Assembly: GCF_047607725.1 (NCBI RefSeq)
Contig: NZ_JBLKSS010000109.1
Span: 1 to 7,016, forward strand
Direction: 5' to 3'
From: JBLKSS01 sp047607725
GTDB lineage: Bacteria; Pseudomonadota; Gammaproteobacteria; Enterobacterales; Enterobacteriaceae
Length of the DNA: 7,016 bases
Shown here in pieces: positions 1 through 6,672 of the stretch. How positions within the stretch are numbered: the first letter of the stretch is position 1; every line of letters starts with the position of its first letter. A model generated the notes under the pieces. That model was not told where the DNA came from. It saw nothing but the letters and a program-made list of their open reading frames with translations, and searched no databases. A program made the position numbers and the translations under genes.

Positions 1-182
1 CGGCGCTGATGTATACGCTGATCGGCAGTTGCAAACTGAACGGCGTGGAGCCGGAAGCGTATCTGCGCCATGTGCTGGCGATTATCGCGGATCATCCCAT
101 CAACAAAATCAAAGAGCTCCTGCCGTGGAACCTCACCATCACTGCTGAATAACTGTCAATACGGCGCTGGGCGTACGCTTAC
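1..182 (+). mobile_element. Right end of an IS66-family insertion sequence (partial)
   Basis: This is the terminal part of an IS whose body lies to the left of the window. It holds the 3' end of the transposase gene followed by about 30 bp that end in CGCTTAC at 176-182. Read inward from the outside this is GTAAGCG, matching the GTAA-type termini of the IS66 family. The junction is supported independently, because the reading frame of the DppC-type permease on the minus strand is normal up to about position 185 and then runs into the IS tip. IS66 elements usually make 8-bp target duplications. The right-hand copy would be TTCTCATC (183-190), and the other copy lies outside the window. Confidence 0.82.
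3..152 (+). CDS. tnpC: IS66-family transposase (TnpC), C-terminal fragment cut by the window edge
   Basis: The reading frame from position 3 gives 49 residues beginning ALMYTLIGSCKLNGVEPEAY, then a stretch ending in ADHPINKIKELLPWNL, a short tail and TAA at 150-152. The pattern IGSCKLNGV(E/D)PEAYL with HPIN and LLPWNL is the characteristic C-terminus of IS66-type DDE transposases, so the family call is firm although only the end is visible. The protein catalyses excision and integration of the element. The short distance from the stop to the element tip at 182 fits IS66 organisation, in which the large transposase gene is last. Whether the copy is intact cannot be told from this window. Confidence 0.88.
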   Translation, partial: ALMYTLIGSCKLNGVEPEAYLRHVLAIIADHPINKIKELLPWNLTITAE

Positions 183-427
183 TTCTCATCCGTCCCCAAC
201 AAGTGGGTTAACCCCGGCTGCTGCATGCGGTCGCGCAACGACATCTGGTTTGGCGGGAAAGGCGCGATAACCGGCGCCAGCGCAGCGCCCAGGCTGAGTA
301 CGATAAGCAGAAGCAAAGCCATCACCGCACCTTTATTGCGACCAAAACGGCGCAATGCCCGCCGGCCTGGTGAACGGCTCGCCGGCGCCGCGGCGTCGGC
401 TAACGGCTGTATCTGTTGCAGCGTCAT
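179..427 (-). pseudogene. ABC transporter permease, DppC/OppC type, truncated by the IS66 insertion
   Basis: The gene encodes the second membrane subunit of a peptide-type ABC importer. I place the start at the ATG at 427-425, giving MTLQQIQPLAD, 8 bp after the stop of the upstream permease gene; a longer frame to 466 would overlap that gene. About 81 native residues remain: a cytoplasmic N-terminus, one membrane segment (AVMALLLLIVLSLGAALAPV, about residues 35-54), and LLGTDE, the start of the family motif GTDxxGRD. The frame then meets the IS tip, which adds one Lys and a fortuitous TAA at 181-179. The family is normally about 280-300 residues with five or six membrane helices, so the whole transport domain and the EAA loop that contacts the ATPase are missing. 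The fragment should be non-functional. Confidence 0.85.
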
Positions 428-435
428 AGCGGTCC

Positions 436-1379
436 TCACTCTAATGAGATGCGCGGATCGATCCACGCATACAACACATCCACGATAAAACTGGCGATGA
501 TGACAATGGCGGAGGTCACCAGCGTCACCTCCATAATGACCGGATAATCCCGTTCAAAAGCGGCACGCACGGCAAGCTGCCCCATACCGGGCCAGCCGAA
601 AACGGTTTCGGTGATCGCCGCGCCGCCGAACAGCCGGGGGATCAGCAATCCAATCACCGTGACGACCGGTATCAAGGCGTTGGCCAACGCATGTTTGTAA
701 ATCGTGACGCGCTCGCTCACGCCTTTCGCACGGGCGGTGCGGATAAAATCTTCCTTTAATACCGTGATCATGGCCGAGCGGGTATAGCGCACCAGCTCCG
801 CCATATTGGCCACGGCCAGGACCAGCGTGGGCAGCACCAGATGACGGACCACGTCCAGAAATCCGCCCCCGCCTTCGCTTATCATGCCCCCGCCGGCAGC
901 CACGGCAGTTTGATGGCAAAAACAATCACCAAAATCAGCCCAAACCAGAACGGCGGTACCGACAAACCGAAGAAACTGAACATCACCGTGGCATGATCAA
1001 ACGGACTGTTGCGCCGTCTGGCCGATATCACACCAAGAGGAACCGAGAGCAGCACGGCGGCCACCAGCGAACAGGCCGCCAGCAACAGGGTATTGGGCAA
1101 TTGCTGTGCGATAATGCCCGCGACGGGTAACCGGACGCTGAGCGACGGGCCGAAATCCCCCCGCAGAATGCCGCTCAGCCAGTGTCCGTACTGGACGATA
1201 AAGGGCTGGTCCAGTCCCATAAGCTTCTTCATCAATGCCGCATCTTCCGGCGACATGCTGGGATCGATAAGAATCGAGGGGCCGCCGGACGCCATCGTGA
1301 TAAGCATGAAAGCCACAAAAGACACCACCAGGAGAAGCACCGCCGCGCTTAACAATCGGCGTACAAAATACCGTACCAT
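436..1379 (-). pseudogene. ABC transporter permease, DppB/OppB type, one-base frameshift
   Basis: This is the first inner-membrane subunit of an oligo/dipeptide-type importer. The first part (MVRYFVRRLLSAAVLLLVVS, then a periplasmic loop and helices up to LPWLPAG) matches the family. The frame then ends at TGA inside a GGGGGCATGATAAG context. The other half continues in the next frame (GGMISEG, HLVLPTLVLAVANMAELVRY, then RTARAKGVSE with the EAA-type loop, FGWPGMG, and an end at DPRISLE). Adding one G to the G5 run (complement of C5 at 887-891) rejoins them into 314 residues, the usual family length. The ATG at 1379 is preceded by AAGGTGG at about 6 nt. A GTG at 1388 is possible but overlaps that ribosome binding site. 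A sequencing error in the homopolymer is possible, but the neighbouring genes are also broken. Confidence 0.85.
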
Positions 1380-1406
1380 CAGCGCCACCTTGTTGAGTCA
1401 ATGCCG

Positions 1407-2999
1407 TTATCGGTCCCGCCGAACGTCGGCGAGTTCACCCAGGCTGTAGCGATATCCCAACGTGGGCGACCAGCCGTGGATGGCGGAGGAGAGACATTCA
1501 ATGTCGTGGGCGTAATACAGGAAAATCACCGGCGCATCGTCGGCGATAATTTCCTGTACCCGCTGGTAAATGTTGATGCGCTCGCCCTCGTCTACCGTCA
1601 GGCGGCCTTTTTCCAGCAGCGCGTCGGTTTGTGGATTGGAATACTTGGCAATATTCAACGACCTGTTGGTGCCGTAGTAGGTGATGATGTCCGGATTGGG
1701 TGCAGTGATATACCAAGTAATCGCCTCCTGAACATCGGAAGGTTTCGCGCGTAACCGCTGAACCAGCGCGCCGAAATCACCAGCTTTCAGGGTGACGTCG
1801 ACGCCCAGTTTCTTCCAGGTATCCTGCAAGATCAGCGCGATCTGTTGGCGGGTCATATTGCCCACGTCCACCTCAAGCAAAAATTTCAATGGCTTACCGT
1901 CTTTGCTTCTGATGCCGCGGGCGCCGACTTTCCAACCGGCATCATCCAAAATCTGCGCGGCCCGCGCTAAATCGAAGTCATAACGTTTAACGCTGCTGTT
2001 ATGGTACTTAGCGAGCACCGGCGTAATGGGGGAGGCCGCCGGCTCCGCCATACCGTACAGGCTGCTGTCGATAATGGAACGGCGATCGGTGGCATAGGCC
2101 AACGCCTGCCGCACCTGCTTATCATTGAACGGGAAAACCTGGTTATTCAGGCTCACGAAGAAGTAGGTATTCGACAGCACTTCGTTGACCCGCAGCTTGG
2201 AATTAGCTTTGATGGCATCCATCTGGTAGGGCTCGATCAGCATCCAATCGAGCTGCCCGCTTTGCAGCTGGGCGAATTGCTGCTCAAGATCGGGCATGAC
2301 TTTGAATGCCACGGCGTCCAACTGCGGCTTGCCGCCAAAGAAGTCATCAAACCGCGCCAGGCGGACATAGGAGCCAGGAACGAACTCGGCGAATTGAAAC
2401 GGCCCGGTACCGATGGGGCGTTTGGAAAACGCCGCGGGCTGCGTGAATTGCTCGGGCGTCCAATCGCCCAGGCTGTGTACGGGGAGTATTGGCGCCAGGT
2501 AACCCAGCAGCACCGGCAAGGCGGGGGTGGGATCGGTGGTGACCAATTTGACGCTATAATCATCCAATTTTTCCGCCCGGACCAACATGGTGAAATTGGA
2601 GCGCTGCGGGAAACTGATTTCTGAATTCAGCCAGACCTTATTAATGGCGAAAATGACATCGTCCGCCGTGAAGGCCGTACCGTCATGCCACTTCACATTT
2701 TTACGCAGATTAAACGTCCAATTCAGTCCATCTTCGGCCACCGTCCAGCTTTCGGCGAGATCGCCCACCACTTTTTGCCCCGGATCGCCGTAAGTGGTCA
2801 AGTTGTTGAACAACACGCGGTTCACCATGACGTTCTGCACGCCGCCAATCAAAGGCCAAAGCGCCGGGTTACTGATGACCGGCAGCGTGAAGACGCCGCA
2901 CGCAACGGCGAGCGCCGCGAGCGCAACCGTACGCGCAAGCGTTGCCAGCAATGACCGGCGGGATAAGCACATAACATCATGCGGTGTAGTCGTGGACAT
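1407..2999 (-). CDS. Periplasmic substrate-binding protein of a peptide-type ABC transporter (SBP_bac_5 family)
   Basis: A 530-residue protein that captures a peptide or similar solute in the periplasm and delivers it to the two permeases encoded downstream. The ATG at 2999 is chosen because GAGAGGG lies about 6 nt upstream; a TTG at 3026 would extend it by nine residues without better support. The N-terminus has a twin-arginine-like motif, SRRSLL, at about residues 13-18, then a hydrophobic segment ending AALAVACG. This suggests Tat or Sec export, and the Cys could be a lipid anchor, though its lipobox is poor. Family signatures follow: LAESW, WHDGTAFTADDV, GTGPFQF, and VRQALAYATDRRSII. Length and motifs are normal and no interruption is seen. 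It lies 27 bp before the DppB-type gene. The ligand cannot be inferred from sequence. With both permeases broken it probably no longer supports uptake. Confidence 0.9.
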   Translation of the reverse strand: MSTTTPHDVMCLSRRSLLATLARTVALAALAVACGVFTLPVISNPALWPLIGGVQNVMVNRVLFNNLTTYGDPGQKVVGDLAESWTVAEDGLNWTFNLRKNVKWHDGTAFTADDVIFAINKVWLNSEISFPQRSNFTMLVRAEKLDDYSVKLVTTDPTPALPVLLGYLAPILPVHSLGDWTPEQFTQPAAFSKRPIGTGPFQFAEFVPGSYVRLARFDDFFGGKPQLDAVAFKVMPDLEQQFAQLQSGQLDWMLIEPYQMDAIKANSKLRVNEVLSNTYFFVSLNNQVFPFNDKQVRQALAYATDRRSIIDSSLYGMAEPAASPITPVLAKYHNSSVKRYDFDLARAAQILDDAGWKVGARGIRSKDGKPLKFLLEVDVGNMTRQQIALILQDTWKKLGVDVTLKAGDFGALVQRLRAKPSDVQEAITWYITAPNPDIITYYGTNRSLNIAKYSNPQTDALLEKGRLTVDEGERINIYQRVQEIIADDAPVIFLYYAHDIECLSSAIHGWSPTLGYRYSLGELADVRRDR

Positions 3000-3026
3000 C
3001 TGAACCCTCTCTTTGATGTTGCTCAA

Positions 3027-4176
3027 TCAGGTCCGGCTACGGGACGGAATGACGGTGCTATCGAGCCGGGACAAAAATTGGATAAGCTATTGCAGGCCGG
3101 GAACCATAGATGGAACGTGCAGACTTTCGCCCACCGAATGGACGCCTTTTCCCAGGCTGGAGCCGATGGATACGGCGGGGATACCGAGGGACAAGGGGAT
3201 ATTCACGTCGGTGCTGGAGTAGGTTTTGTTGGGGGTGATGCCCATCGCCGTTAAGACGTCACAGGCGGTGCGAATCAGCGGGTGCGCTGCATCGATACCC
3301 CCACCGGGACGGTCGCCCACTTGCTCGATGTCGTGCTGACAGCCGAATTCCTGCGCCGTCGTCTGGAAAATATCGCGTGCCGCGGTGGCGACCTTTTCCA
3401 GTTCTACCTGGGAAACGGAGCGCATACCGATCACCGCCACCGCCTCTTGTGCAATGACATTGACCGACACACCGCCGTTAAACTTGCCGACATTCAGCGT
3501 GGTTTTAGGATCGCGCGGCACCGGGATTTGGCAAAAACGGGCGCAGGCGGCAGCCAGGCCATGCACCGCGCTCGGGTTGCCAAAAGCGGAGAAACTATGG
3601 CCGCCTTCGGCCCGGTAGGTGATCTTGTATCTTTTACTGCCGGCGCCGCCATAAAGCCACCGTGCCCAGATCGCCGTCATAGGCCACCACGGCGTCAACA
3701 TTATCACCCCAGGTGGCCATCAACCGGCGAATGCCGCGCAGATCGCCCAATCCCTCTTCACACACGCTGCTCGCCAGGATCAAATCGCAGGGCAGGGACA
3801 GGTTGCTCTCCTGCAACAGACGAGCAAGGCTGATGAGATTCGCCACCGTGGCGGAGTTATCCCGAATACCGGGACAATAGAGGTGATCGCCCTCGATACG
3901 CGGTTGCAGGGGTGTTTCGAGAGGAAAGACGGTATCCATATGGGAAACGACCATAACGCGCGGCCCATTACCGGCGCGACGTCCCGTTACATTGCCGATC
4001 TCGTCGATGGCCACATCGGTCAGCCCCACTTCGGAAAAGCGCCGCGCGATATGCGCACCGCGTTTGGCTTCGTTAAAGGAAGGGGCCGGAATGGTCGCAA
4101 TAGCGACCGCTTCGTCCAGCAGCCGTTTGGCATTGCGTTCAACAAGCCGCATTATCGCGGTGAGGTCAGGTTCCAT
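3027..4176 (-). pseudogene. M20-family metallopeptidase/amidohydrolase with a frameshift and a probable amber mutation
   Basis: This is a cytoplasmic zinc-dependent peptidase or deacylase of the carboxypeptidase G2/ArgE/DapE superfamily, and the first gene of the operon. ATG at 4176 has AGGAG about 10 nt upstream. Metal and catalytic residues are visible: H79 and D81 in SHMDTV, D106 in GIRDNSA, E140-E141 in CEEG, D167 in AYDGD, and a late His in HSVGE. The first frame runs into nonsense after DLGTV, at about 3657. The next frame continues with YGGAGSKRYKITYRAEGGHS, the dimerisation domain, so one extra base (the CC at 3657-3658) is the simplest cause. The second frame stops at TAG (3089-3087) after PSMVPGLQ. 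Reading past it gives LIQFLSRLDSTVIP and a TGA at 3029-3027, as if CAG had become TAG. The repaired length is about 382 residues, normal for the family. The substrate is unknown; import genes next door suggest an imported peptide or N-acyl compound. Confidence 0.85.
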
Positions 4177-4243
4177 AAGAAATAAGCTCCTACTTTGCGC
4201 TCCACAAGGGCAGACCGGCCAAAGGAAATAGGCTTAGGAGGGG

Positions 4244-4264
4244 ATTCACGCTGTGAATTCACGC
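4244..4264. promoter_or_regulatory. Operator-like cluster of TTCAC/GTGAA half-sites upstream of the transport operon
   Basis: Three half-sites lie side by side: TTCAC (4245-4249), GTGAA (4253-4257) and TTCAC (4258-4262). They form a 5-3-5 inverted repeat, TTCACGCTGTGAA, that overlaps a perfect 10-bp palindrome, GTGAATTCAC. ATTCACGC is also directly repeated with a 13-bp period. It lies about 70-90 bp upstream of the peptidase start, a suitable place for a regulator of the operon. Binding is inferred from symmetry only. Confidence 0.4.
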
Positions 4265-4352
4265 CAAAACCCGCTGCGGTATGTGGCCCGGATGTAGAGG
4301 TATTGGGAGAATATGACTTCTCTTATGTTAGCGAGATAACGATATTTGTTGC

Positions 4353-4382
4353 TTGAAACTCGGTCAATCTTGAATCAATAAT
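4353..4382 (+). promoter_or_regulatory. Sigma70-like promoter of the HTH-citrate synthase gene
   Basis: A -35 hexamer TTGAAA (4353-4358, five of six matches to TTGACA) and a -10 hexamer AATAAT (4377-4382, five of six matches to TATAAT) are 18 bp apart. Transcription would start near 4389-4390, leaving a leader of about 30 nt with the ribosome binding site AGGG about 7 nt before the ATG at 4420. Confidence 0.55.
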
Positions 4383-4386
4383 TCAA
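4370..4386. promoter_or_regulatory. Palindrome overlapping the -10 box, candidate autoregulatory operator
   Basis: TTGAATCAATAATTCAA is a perfect inverted repeat with 6-bp arms and a 5-bp spacer. It covers the proposed -10 hexamer of the downstream gene, so a bound protein would block RNA polymerase. The downstream gene encodes a protein with a DNA-binding domain, which makes autoregulation a reasonable but untested idea. The AT-rich composition raises the chance of a fortuitous palindrome. Confidence 0.4.
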
Positions 4387-4419
4387 CATATGACATATTT
4401 ATGTATCTAGGGCAGGACG

Positions 4420-5592
4420 ATGGACGAAAGCGATAACCATGGAATGATCGACGCCGGTGAAGCCACCCGCCGATTAAGAGTGAGTTTTGCGACGTTATAT
4501 TCCTACGTAAGCCGGGGCCTTATCCATTCAGAGGCCCAGCCCGGCAATACCCGCACCAGACTGTATTCCACGGCGGATATTGAACGGCTTATTTGGCAGA
4601 AAACCCTGGCGCGCAAGCCTTCTGCGGCCGCGGCTACCGCCTTGAGCTGGGGATTGCCGGTACTGGAAACCCGCATCAGCCAGATTCAAAATGGCATGCT
4701 GACCTACCGCGGACGAAATATTCTTGAACTGGCCGATGCGAGTACGTTGGAAGACGTGGCGATGCTGCTATGGAACGCGCCGGTAAATCCGTTTGCCGAC
4801 GCCCGTTTTACCCATGCGGACATCCCCGGCTGGTCTGAGGCGGCAGAGCGGCTTAGGGATGATCCGGTTATCGATCGGGCCATTACGCTCATGTCGTTTG
4901 TGCGCCGCGTTCTGAAAGACGCCGACGATACCTCTGTGTTGGCGGCGCAGCTGGTGCAGGCCATGGCTGCCGCCGTCGTCACCGGGACGCCCGATGTCGA
5001 ACGCCCTTTGCATGAGGCGCTCGCCGCCTGCTGGCACGCGCCCGCCGCCGCGGATGTCATCCGACGCGTGCTGGTGTGCGGCGCGGAGCATGAATTGAAT
5101 ACGTCCTCATTTTCGGTGCGCGTCGCGGTGTCCACCGATGTCGATCTGGCAACCTGCCTGCTTACCGGTCTGACGGCCTATTGCGGTTATGAACATTCTG
5201 GCGTGGTGCTGGAGACCAGAGAACTGTTGCGCCAGGTTATGGCGGAAGATGATCCCACCCCGCTCATCGCCTCCCTGACCCGGACCGGCGTGCCAGTAGC
5301 GGGGTTTTTCCACCGCCTTTATCCGGATGGCGCTCCGCGCGCCCGGGAGATTCTTTCTCACCTCAGGGTTCCGGCTCCCGTCGCCCGGACAATCGAGGCC
5401 ATCGGCCAAATCACGGGCTTAAAACCCTATATAGAATTGGCGCTGGTCATCGTTGAGCAGGTGTATCACCTGCTGGTGGGGGCTGCTGAGGCGATGTTCA
5501 TTACCGGCCAGTCCGTCGGTTGGATATCCCATGCCATGGAGCAAAAAATGAGCGGTATCCGAATCCGTCCACGCGCCAGCGCGGGACGTTAG
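4420..5592 (+). CDS. MerR-like helix-turn-helix fused to a citrate-synthase-like domain; probable non-catalytic regulator
   Basis: A 390-residue protein. Residues about 9-55 form a MerR/excisionase-type helix-turn-helix (DAGEATRRLRVSFATLYSYV, then SRGLI, and LYSTADIERL). Residues about 75-385 have the citrate synthase fold. That family condenses oxaloacetate with acetyl-CoA, or a related acyl-CoA, to give citrate or methylcitrate. H224 in EHELN and H259 in EHSG match the two active-site histidines, and R383 in IRPR matches the Arg lent by the partner subunit. However, the motif GxGHxxYxxxDPR reads GFFHRLYPDGAPR, so the catalytic Asp is Ala305. The Arg of ARTVGW in E. coli GltA is Gln364 in GQSVGW, and the usual HGGA is HSGV. 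Similar HTH-citrate synthase fusions occur in other proteobacteria, and their role is not well defined. The substitutions suggest a ligand-sensing regulator or the start of decay. The frame is intact, and it is divergent from the transport operon, which it may control. Confidence 0.8.
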   Translation: MDESDNHGMIDAGEATRRLRVSFATLYSYVSRGLIHSEAQPGNTRTRLYSTADIERLIWQKTLARKPSAAAATALSWGLPVLETRISQIQNGMLTYRGRNILELADASTLEDVAMLLWNAPVNPFADARFTHADIPGWSEAAERLRDDPVIDRAITLMSFVRRVLKDADDTSVLAAQLVQAMAAAVVTGTPDVERPLHEALAACWHAPAAADVIRRVLVCGAEHELNTSSFSVRVAVSTDVDLATCLLTGLTAYCGYEHSGVVLETRELLRQVMAEDDPTPLIASLTRTGVPVAGFFHRLYPDGAPRAREILSHLRVPAPVARTIEAIGQITGLKPYIELALVIVEQVYHLLVGAAEAMFITGQSVGWISHAMEQKMSGIRIRPRASAGR

Positions 5593-6542
5593 TTTTCCCG
5601 CCGCCCTTCGTGGGACGGTGACGTTCCCTTCATTGGCGCCAGCGCCGCACCCTCGCGCCCGGCGCCCCCCCCGTCCCCCAGCGATTCACACAGGAAATCA
5701 ATAAACACGCGGCTTTTGAGCGGCATAAACGGCCCCGCGGGCCAAAGCGTCCATAAGGGCTCACAGCGTTCGGAAAATCCCTCCAGCAAGCCAACCAGCG
5801 ACCCACGCCGGAGATCATCTTGTACGTAATAATCGGGAAGCCAGGCGAGTCCCAACCCCTTTCTGGCAAAATCCCGCAGCGCATGCATGTTGTTGTACAC
5901 CATTGTCAACGGTAGCGCGGCAAACTGGGCGGGAGAAAAGGTCTTCAGTTGCCACAGTTCCAGCTTACCGCTGTGGGGAAAACGGTAATGTACACAGGCA
6001 TGCCCTGCCAAATCCGCTGGCGTCTCGGGCATTCCTGCCCGGTTGAGATAGGCTGGTGACGCCACCACGCTGGAGCTGAAGGTGGTGATTTTGCGCGCCA
6101 TCAAGCGCGAATCGGCGACATGGCCACTGCGTAACGCGACGTCATAGCCTTCTTCAATCACGTCGACCAGGCGGTCGCTGAAATCGAGATCAAGCACGAT
6201 CTCAGGGTATCTGACGGCGAACGTCGTCATCCACGGGAACGCCTGACTTTCCTGGGCCAAACTTATCCATAGCGTGCCGGAAGGGGCATGGTTGGCCTAC
6301 AGCAGCTCATTTCTGGCCACCTCGACGGCGCTGAGGATCCCGACGTAGCGCTCATAAAAGCGCATACCCTCCGTCGTCAGCGCCATGCTGCGGGTGTTGC
6401 GGTTCATCAGCCGGGTGGCAAGGTGCTGTTCCAGGCGGGTAATGGCTTTGCTCACCGCCGAAGGAGAGAGGCCGGTGACCCTGGCGGCCGCCACAAAACT
6501 GCCTGATTTGACGACCTGAACAAAAATGTCGAGATTATCCAA
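5589..6542 (-). pseudogene. LysR-type transcriptional regulator interrupted by an in-frame amber codon
   Basis: The N-terminal part (MDNLDIFVQVVKSGSFVAAA, then LSPSAVSKAITRLEQHL and LTTEGMRFYERY) is a classic LysR winged helix-turn-helix. It stops at TAG (6299-6297) after VARNELL. The same frame continues without a shift: ANHAPSGTLWISLAQESQAF, then the co-inducer domain with YPEIVLDLDFSDRLVDVIEE, GYDVALRSG and LGLAWLPDYYV. One C-to-T change from CAG explains the break, and the repaired protein is 317 residues, normal for the family. The tail after FIDFLCESLG, about 28 residues rich in Gly and Ala, is longer than usual. The frame opens only at TTG 6542. A better-placed ATG at 6552, with GGAG 5 nt upstream, is one frame off, so the start may also be damaged. 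The gene is divergent from the MFS gene, its likely target, and overlaps the HTH-citrate synthase stop by 4 bp. Confidence 0.85.
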
Positions 6543-6577
6543 TCTGCGCCATGCCGTCTCCGCGCTAGTGATTATTT

Positions 6578-6594
6578 TTCACGAAAGTCGTGAA
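6578..6594. promoter_or_regulatory. Perfect 7-bp inverted repeat between the LysR and MFS genes, candidate LysR operator
   Basis: TTCACGAAAGTCGTGAA has 7-bp arms and a 3-bp spacer. It sits in the short divergent region between the LysR gene and the MFS gene, where LysR-type regulators usually bind. A weak plus-strand promoter, TTGTTT (6602-6607) and GATACT (6626-6631) with an 18-bp spacer, lies just downstream, putting the repeat upstream of -35, the position expected for an activator site. It also looks like a small hairpin, but there is no T-run after it in the plus direction. Confidence 0.5.
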
Positions 6595-6672
6595 TAGAAG
6601 CTTGTTTTTCAGCAATCCGCTTCAGGATACTGTTAATGCCCCTACGCTTGCAAAGAGAGAAGTGAACATCGC

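Larger units (their letters stand above)
4177..4419. promoter_or_regulatory. Divergent intergenic region between the transport operon and the HTH-citrate synthase gene
   Basis: This 243-bp non-coding region must carry control signals for both directions. Its right half is much richer in A+T than the flanking genes. It contains a good plus-strand sigma70-like promoter (4353-4382), a palindrome over that promoter (4370-4386), a second small dyad ACATA-TT-TATGT (4393-4404) between promoter and start codon, and a cluster of TTCAC/GTGAA half-sites (4244-4264) nearer the operon. No equally good minus-strand promoter was found; TTGGCG or TTCACA hexamers overlapping the half-site cluster are candidates but have poor -10 partners. 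Confidence 0.55.

Noticed and set aside
1009..1449. Plus-strand open frame of 146 codons over the DppB-type gene
   Set aside because: It is antisense to a recognised permease, is Arg/Ser rich, and has no family signature.
2001..2624. Plus-strand open frame of 207 codons inside the binding-protein gene
   Set aside because: It lies antisense to a clear SBP_bac_5 gene, has no recognisable family or ribosome binding site, and reflects the high GC of the real gene.
3282..3833. Plus-strand open frame of 183 codons over the M20 peptidase
   Set aside because: It is antisense to a recognisable though broken peptidase gene and its sequence resembles no protein family.
4704..5135. Minus-strand open frame of 143 codons inside the HTH-citrate synthase gene
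   Set aside because: It is a low-complexity Ser/Ala/Thr-rich shadow of the real coding strand.
5581..5632. Possible intrinsic terminator between the convergent genes
   Set aside because: GC-rich inverted repeats are present but no T-run follows on either strand at the right distance.
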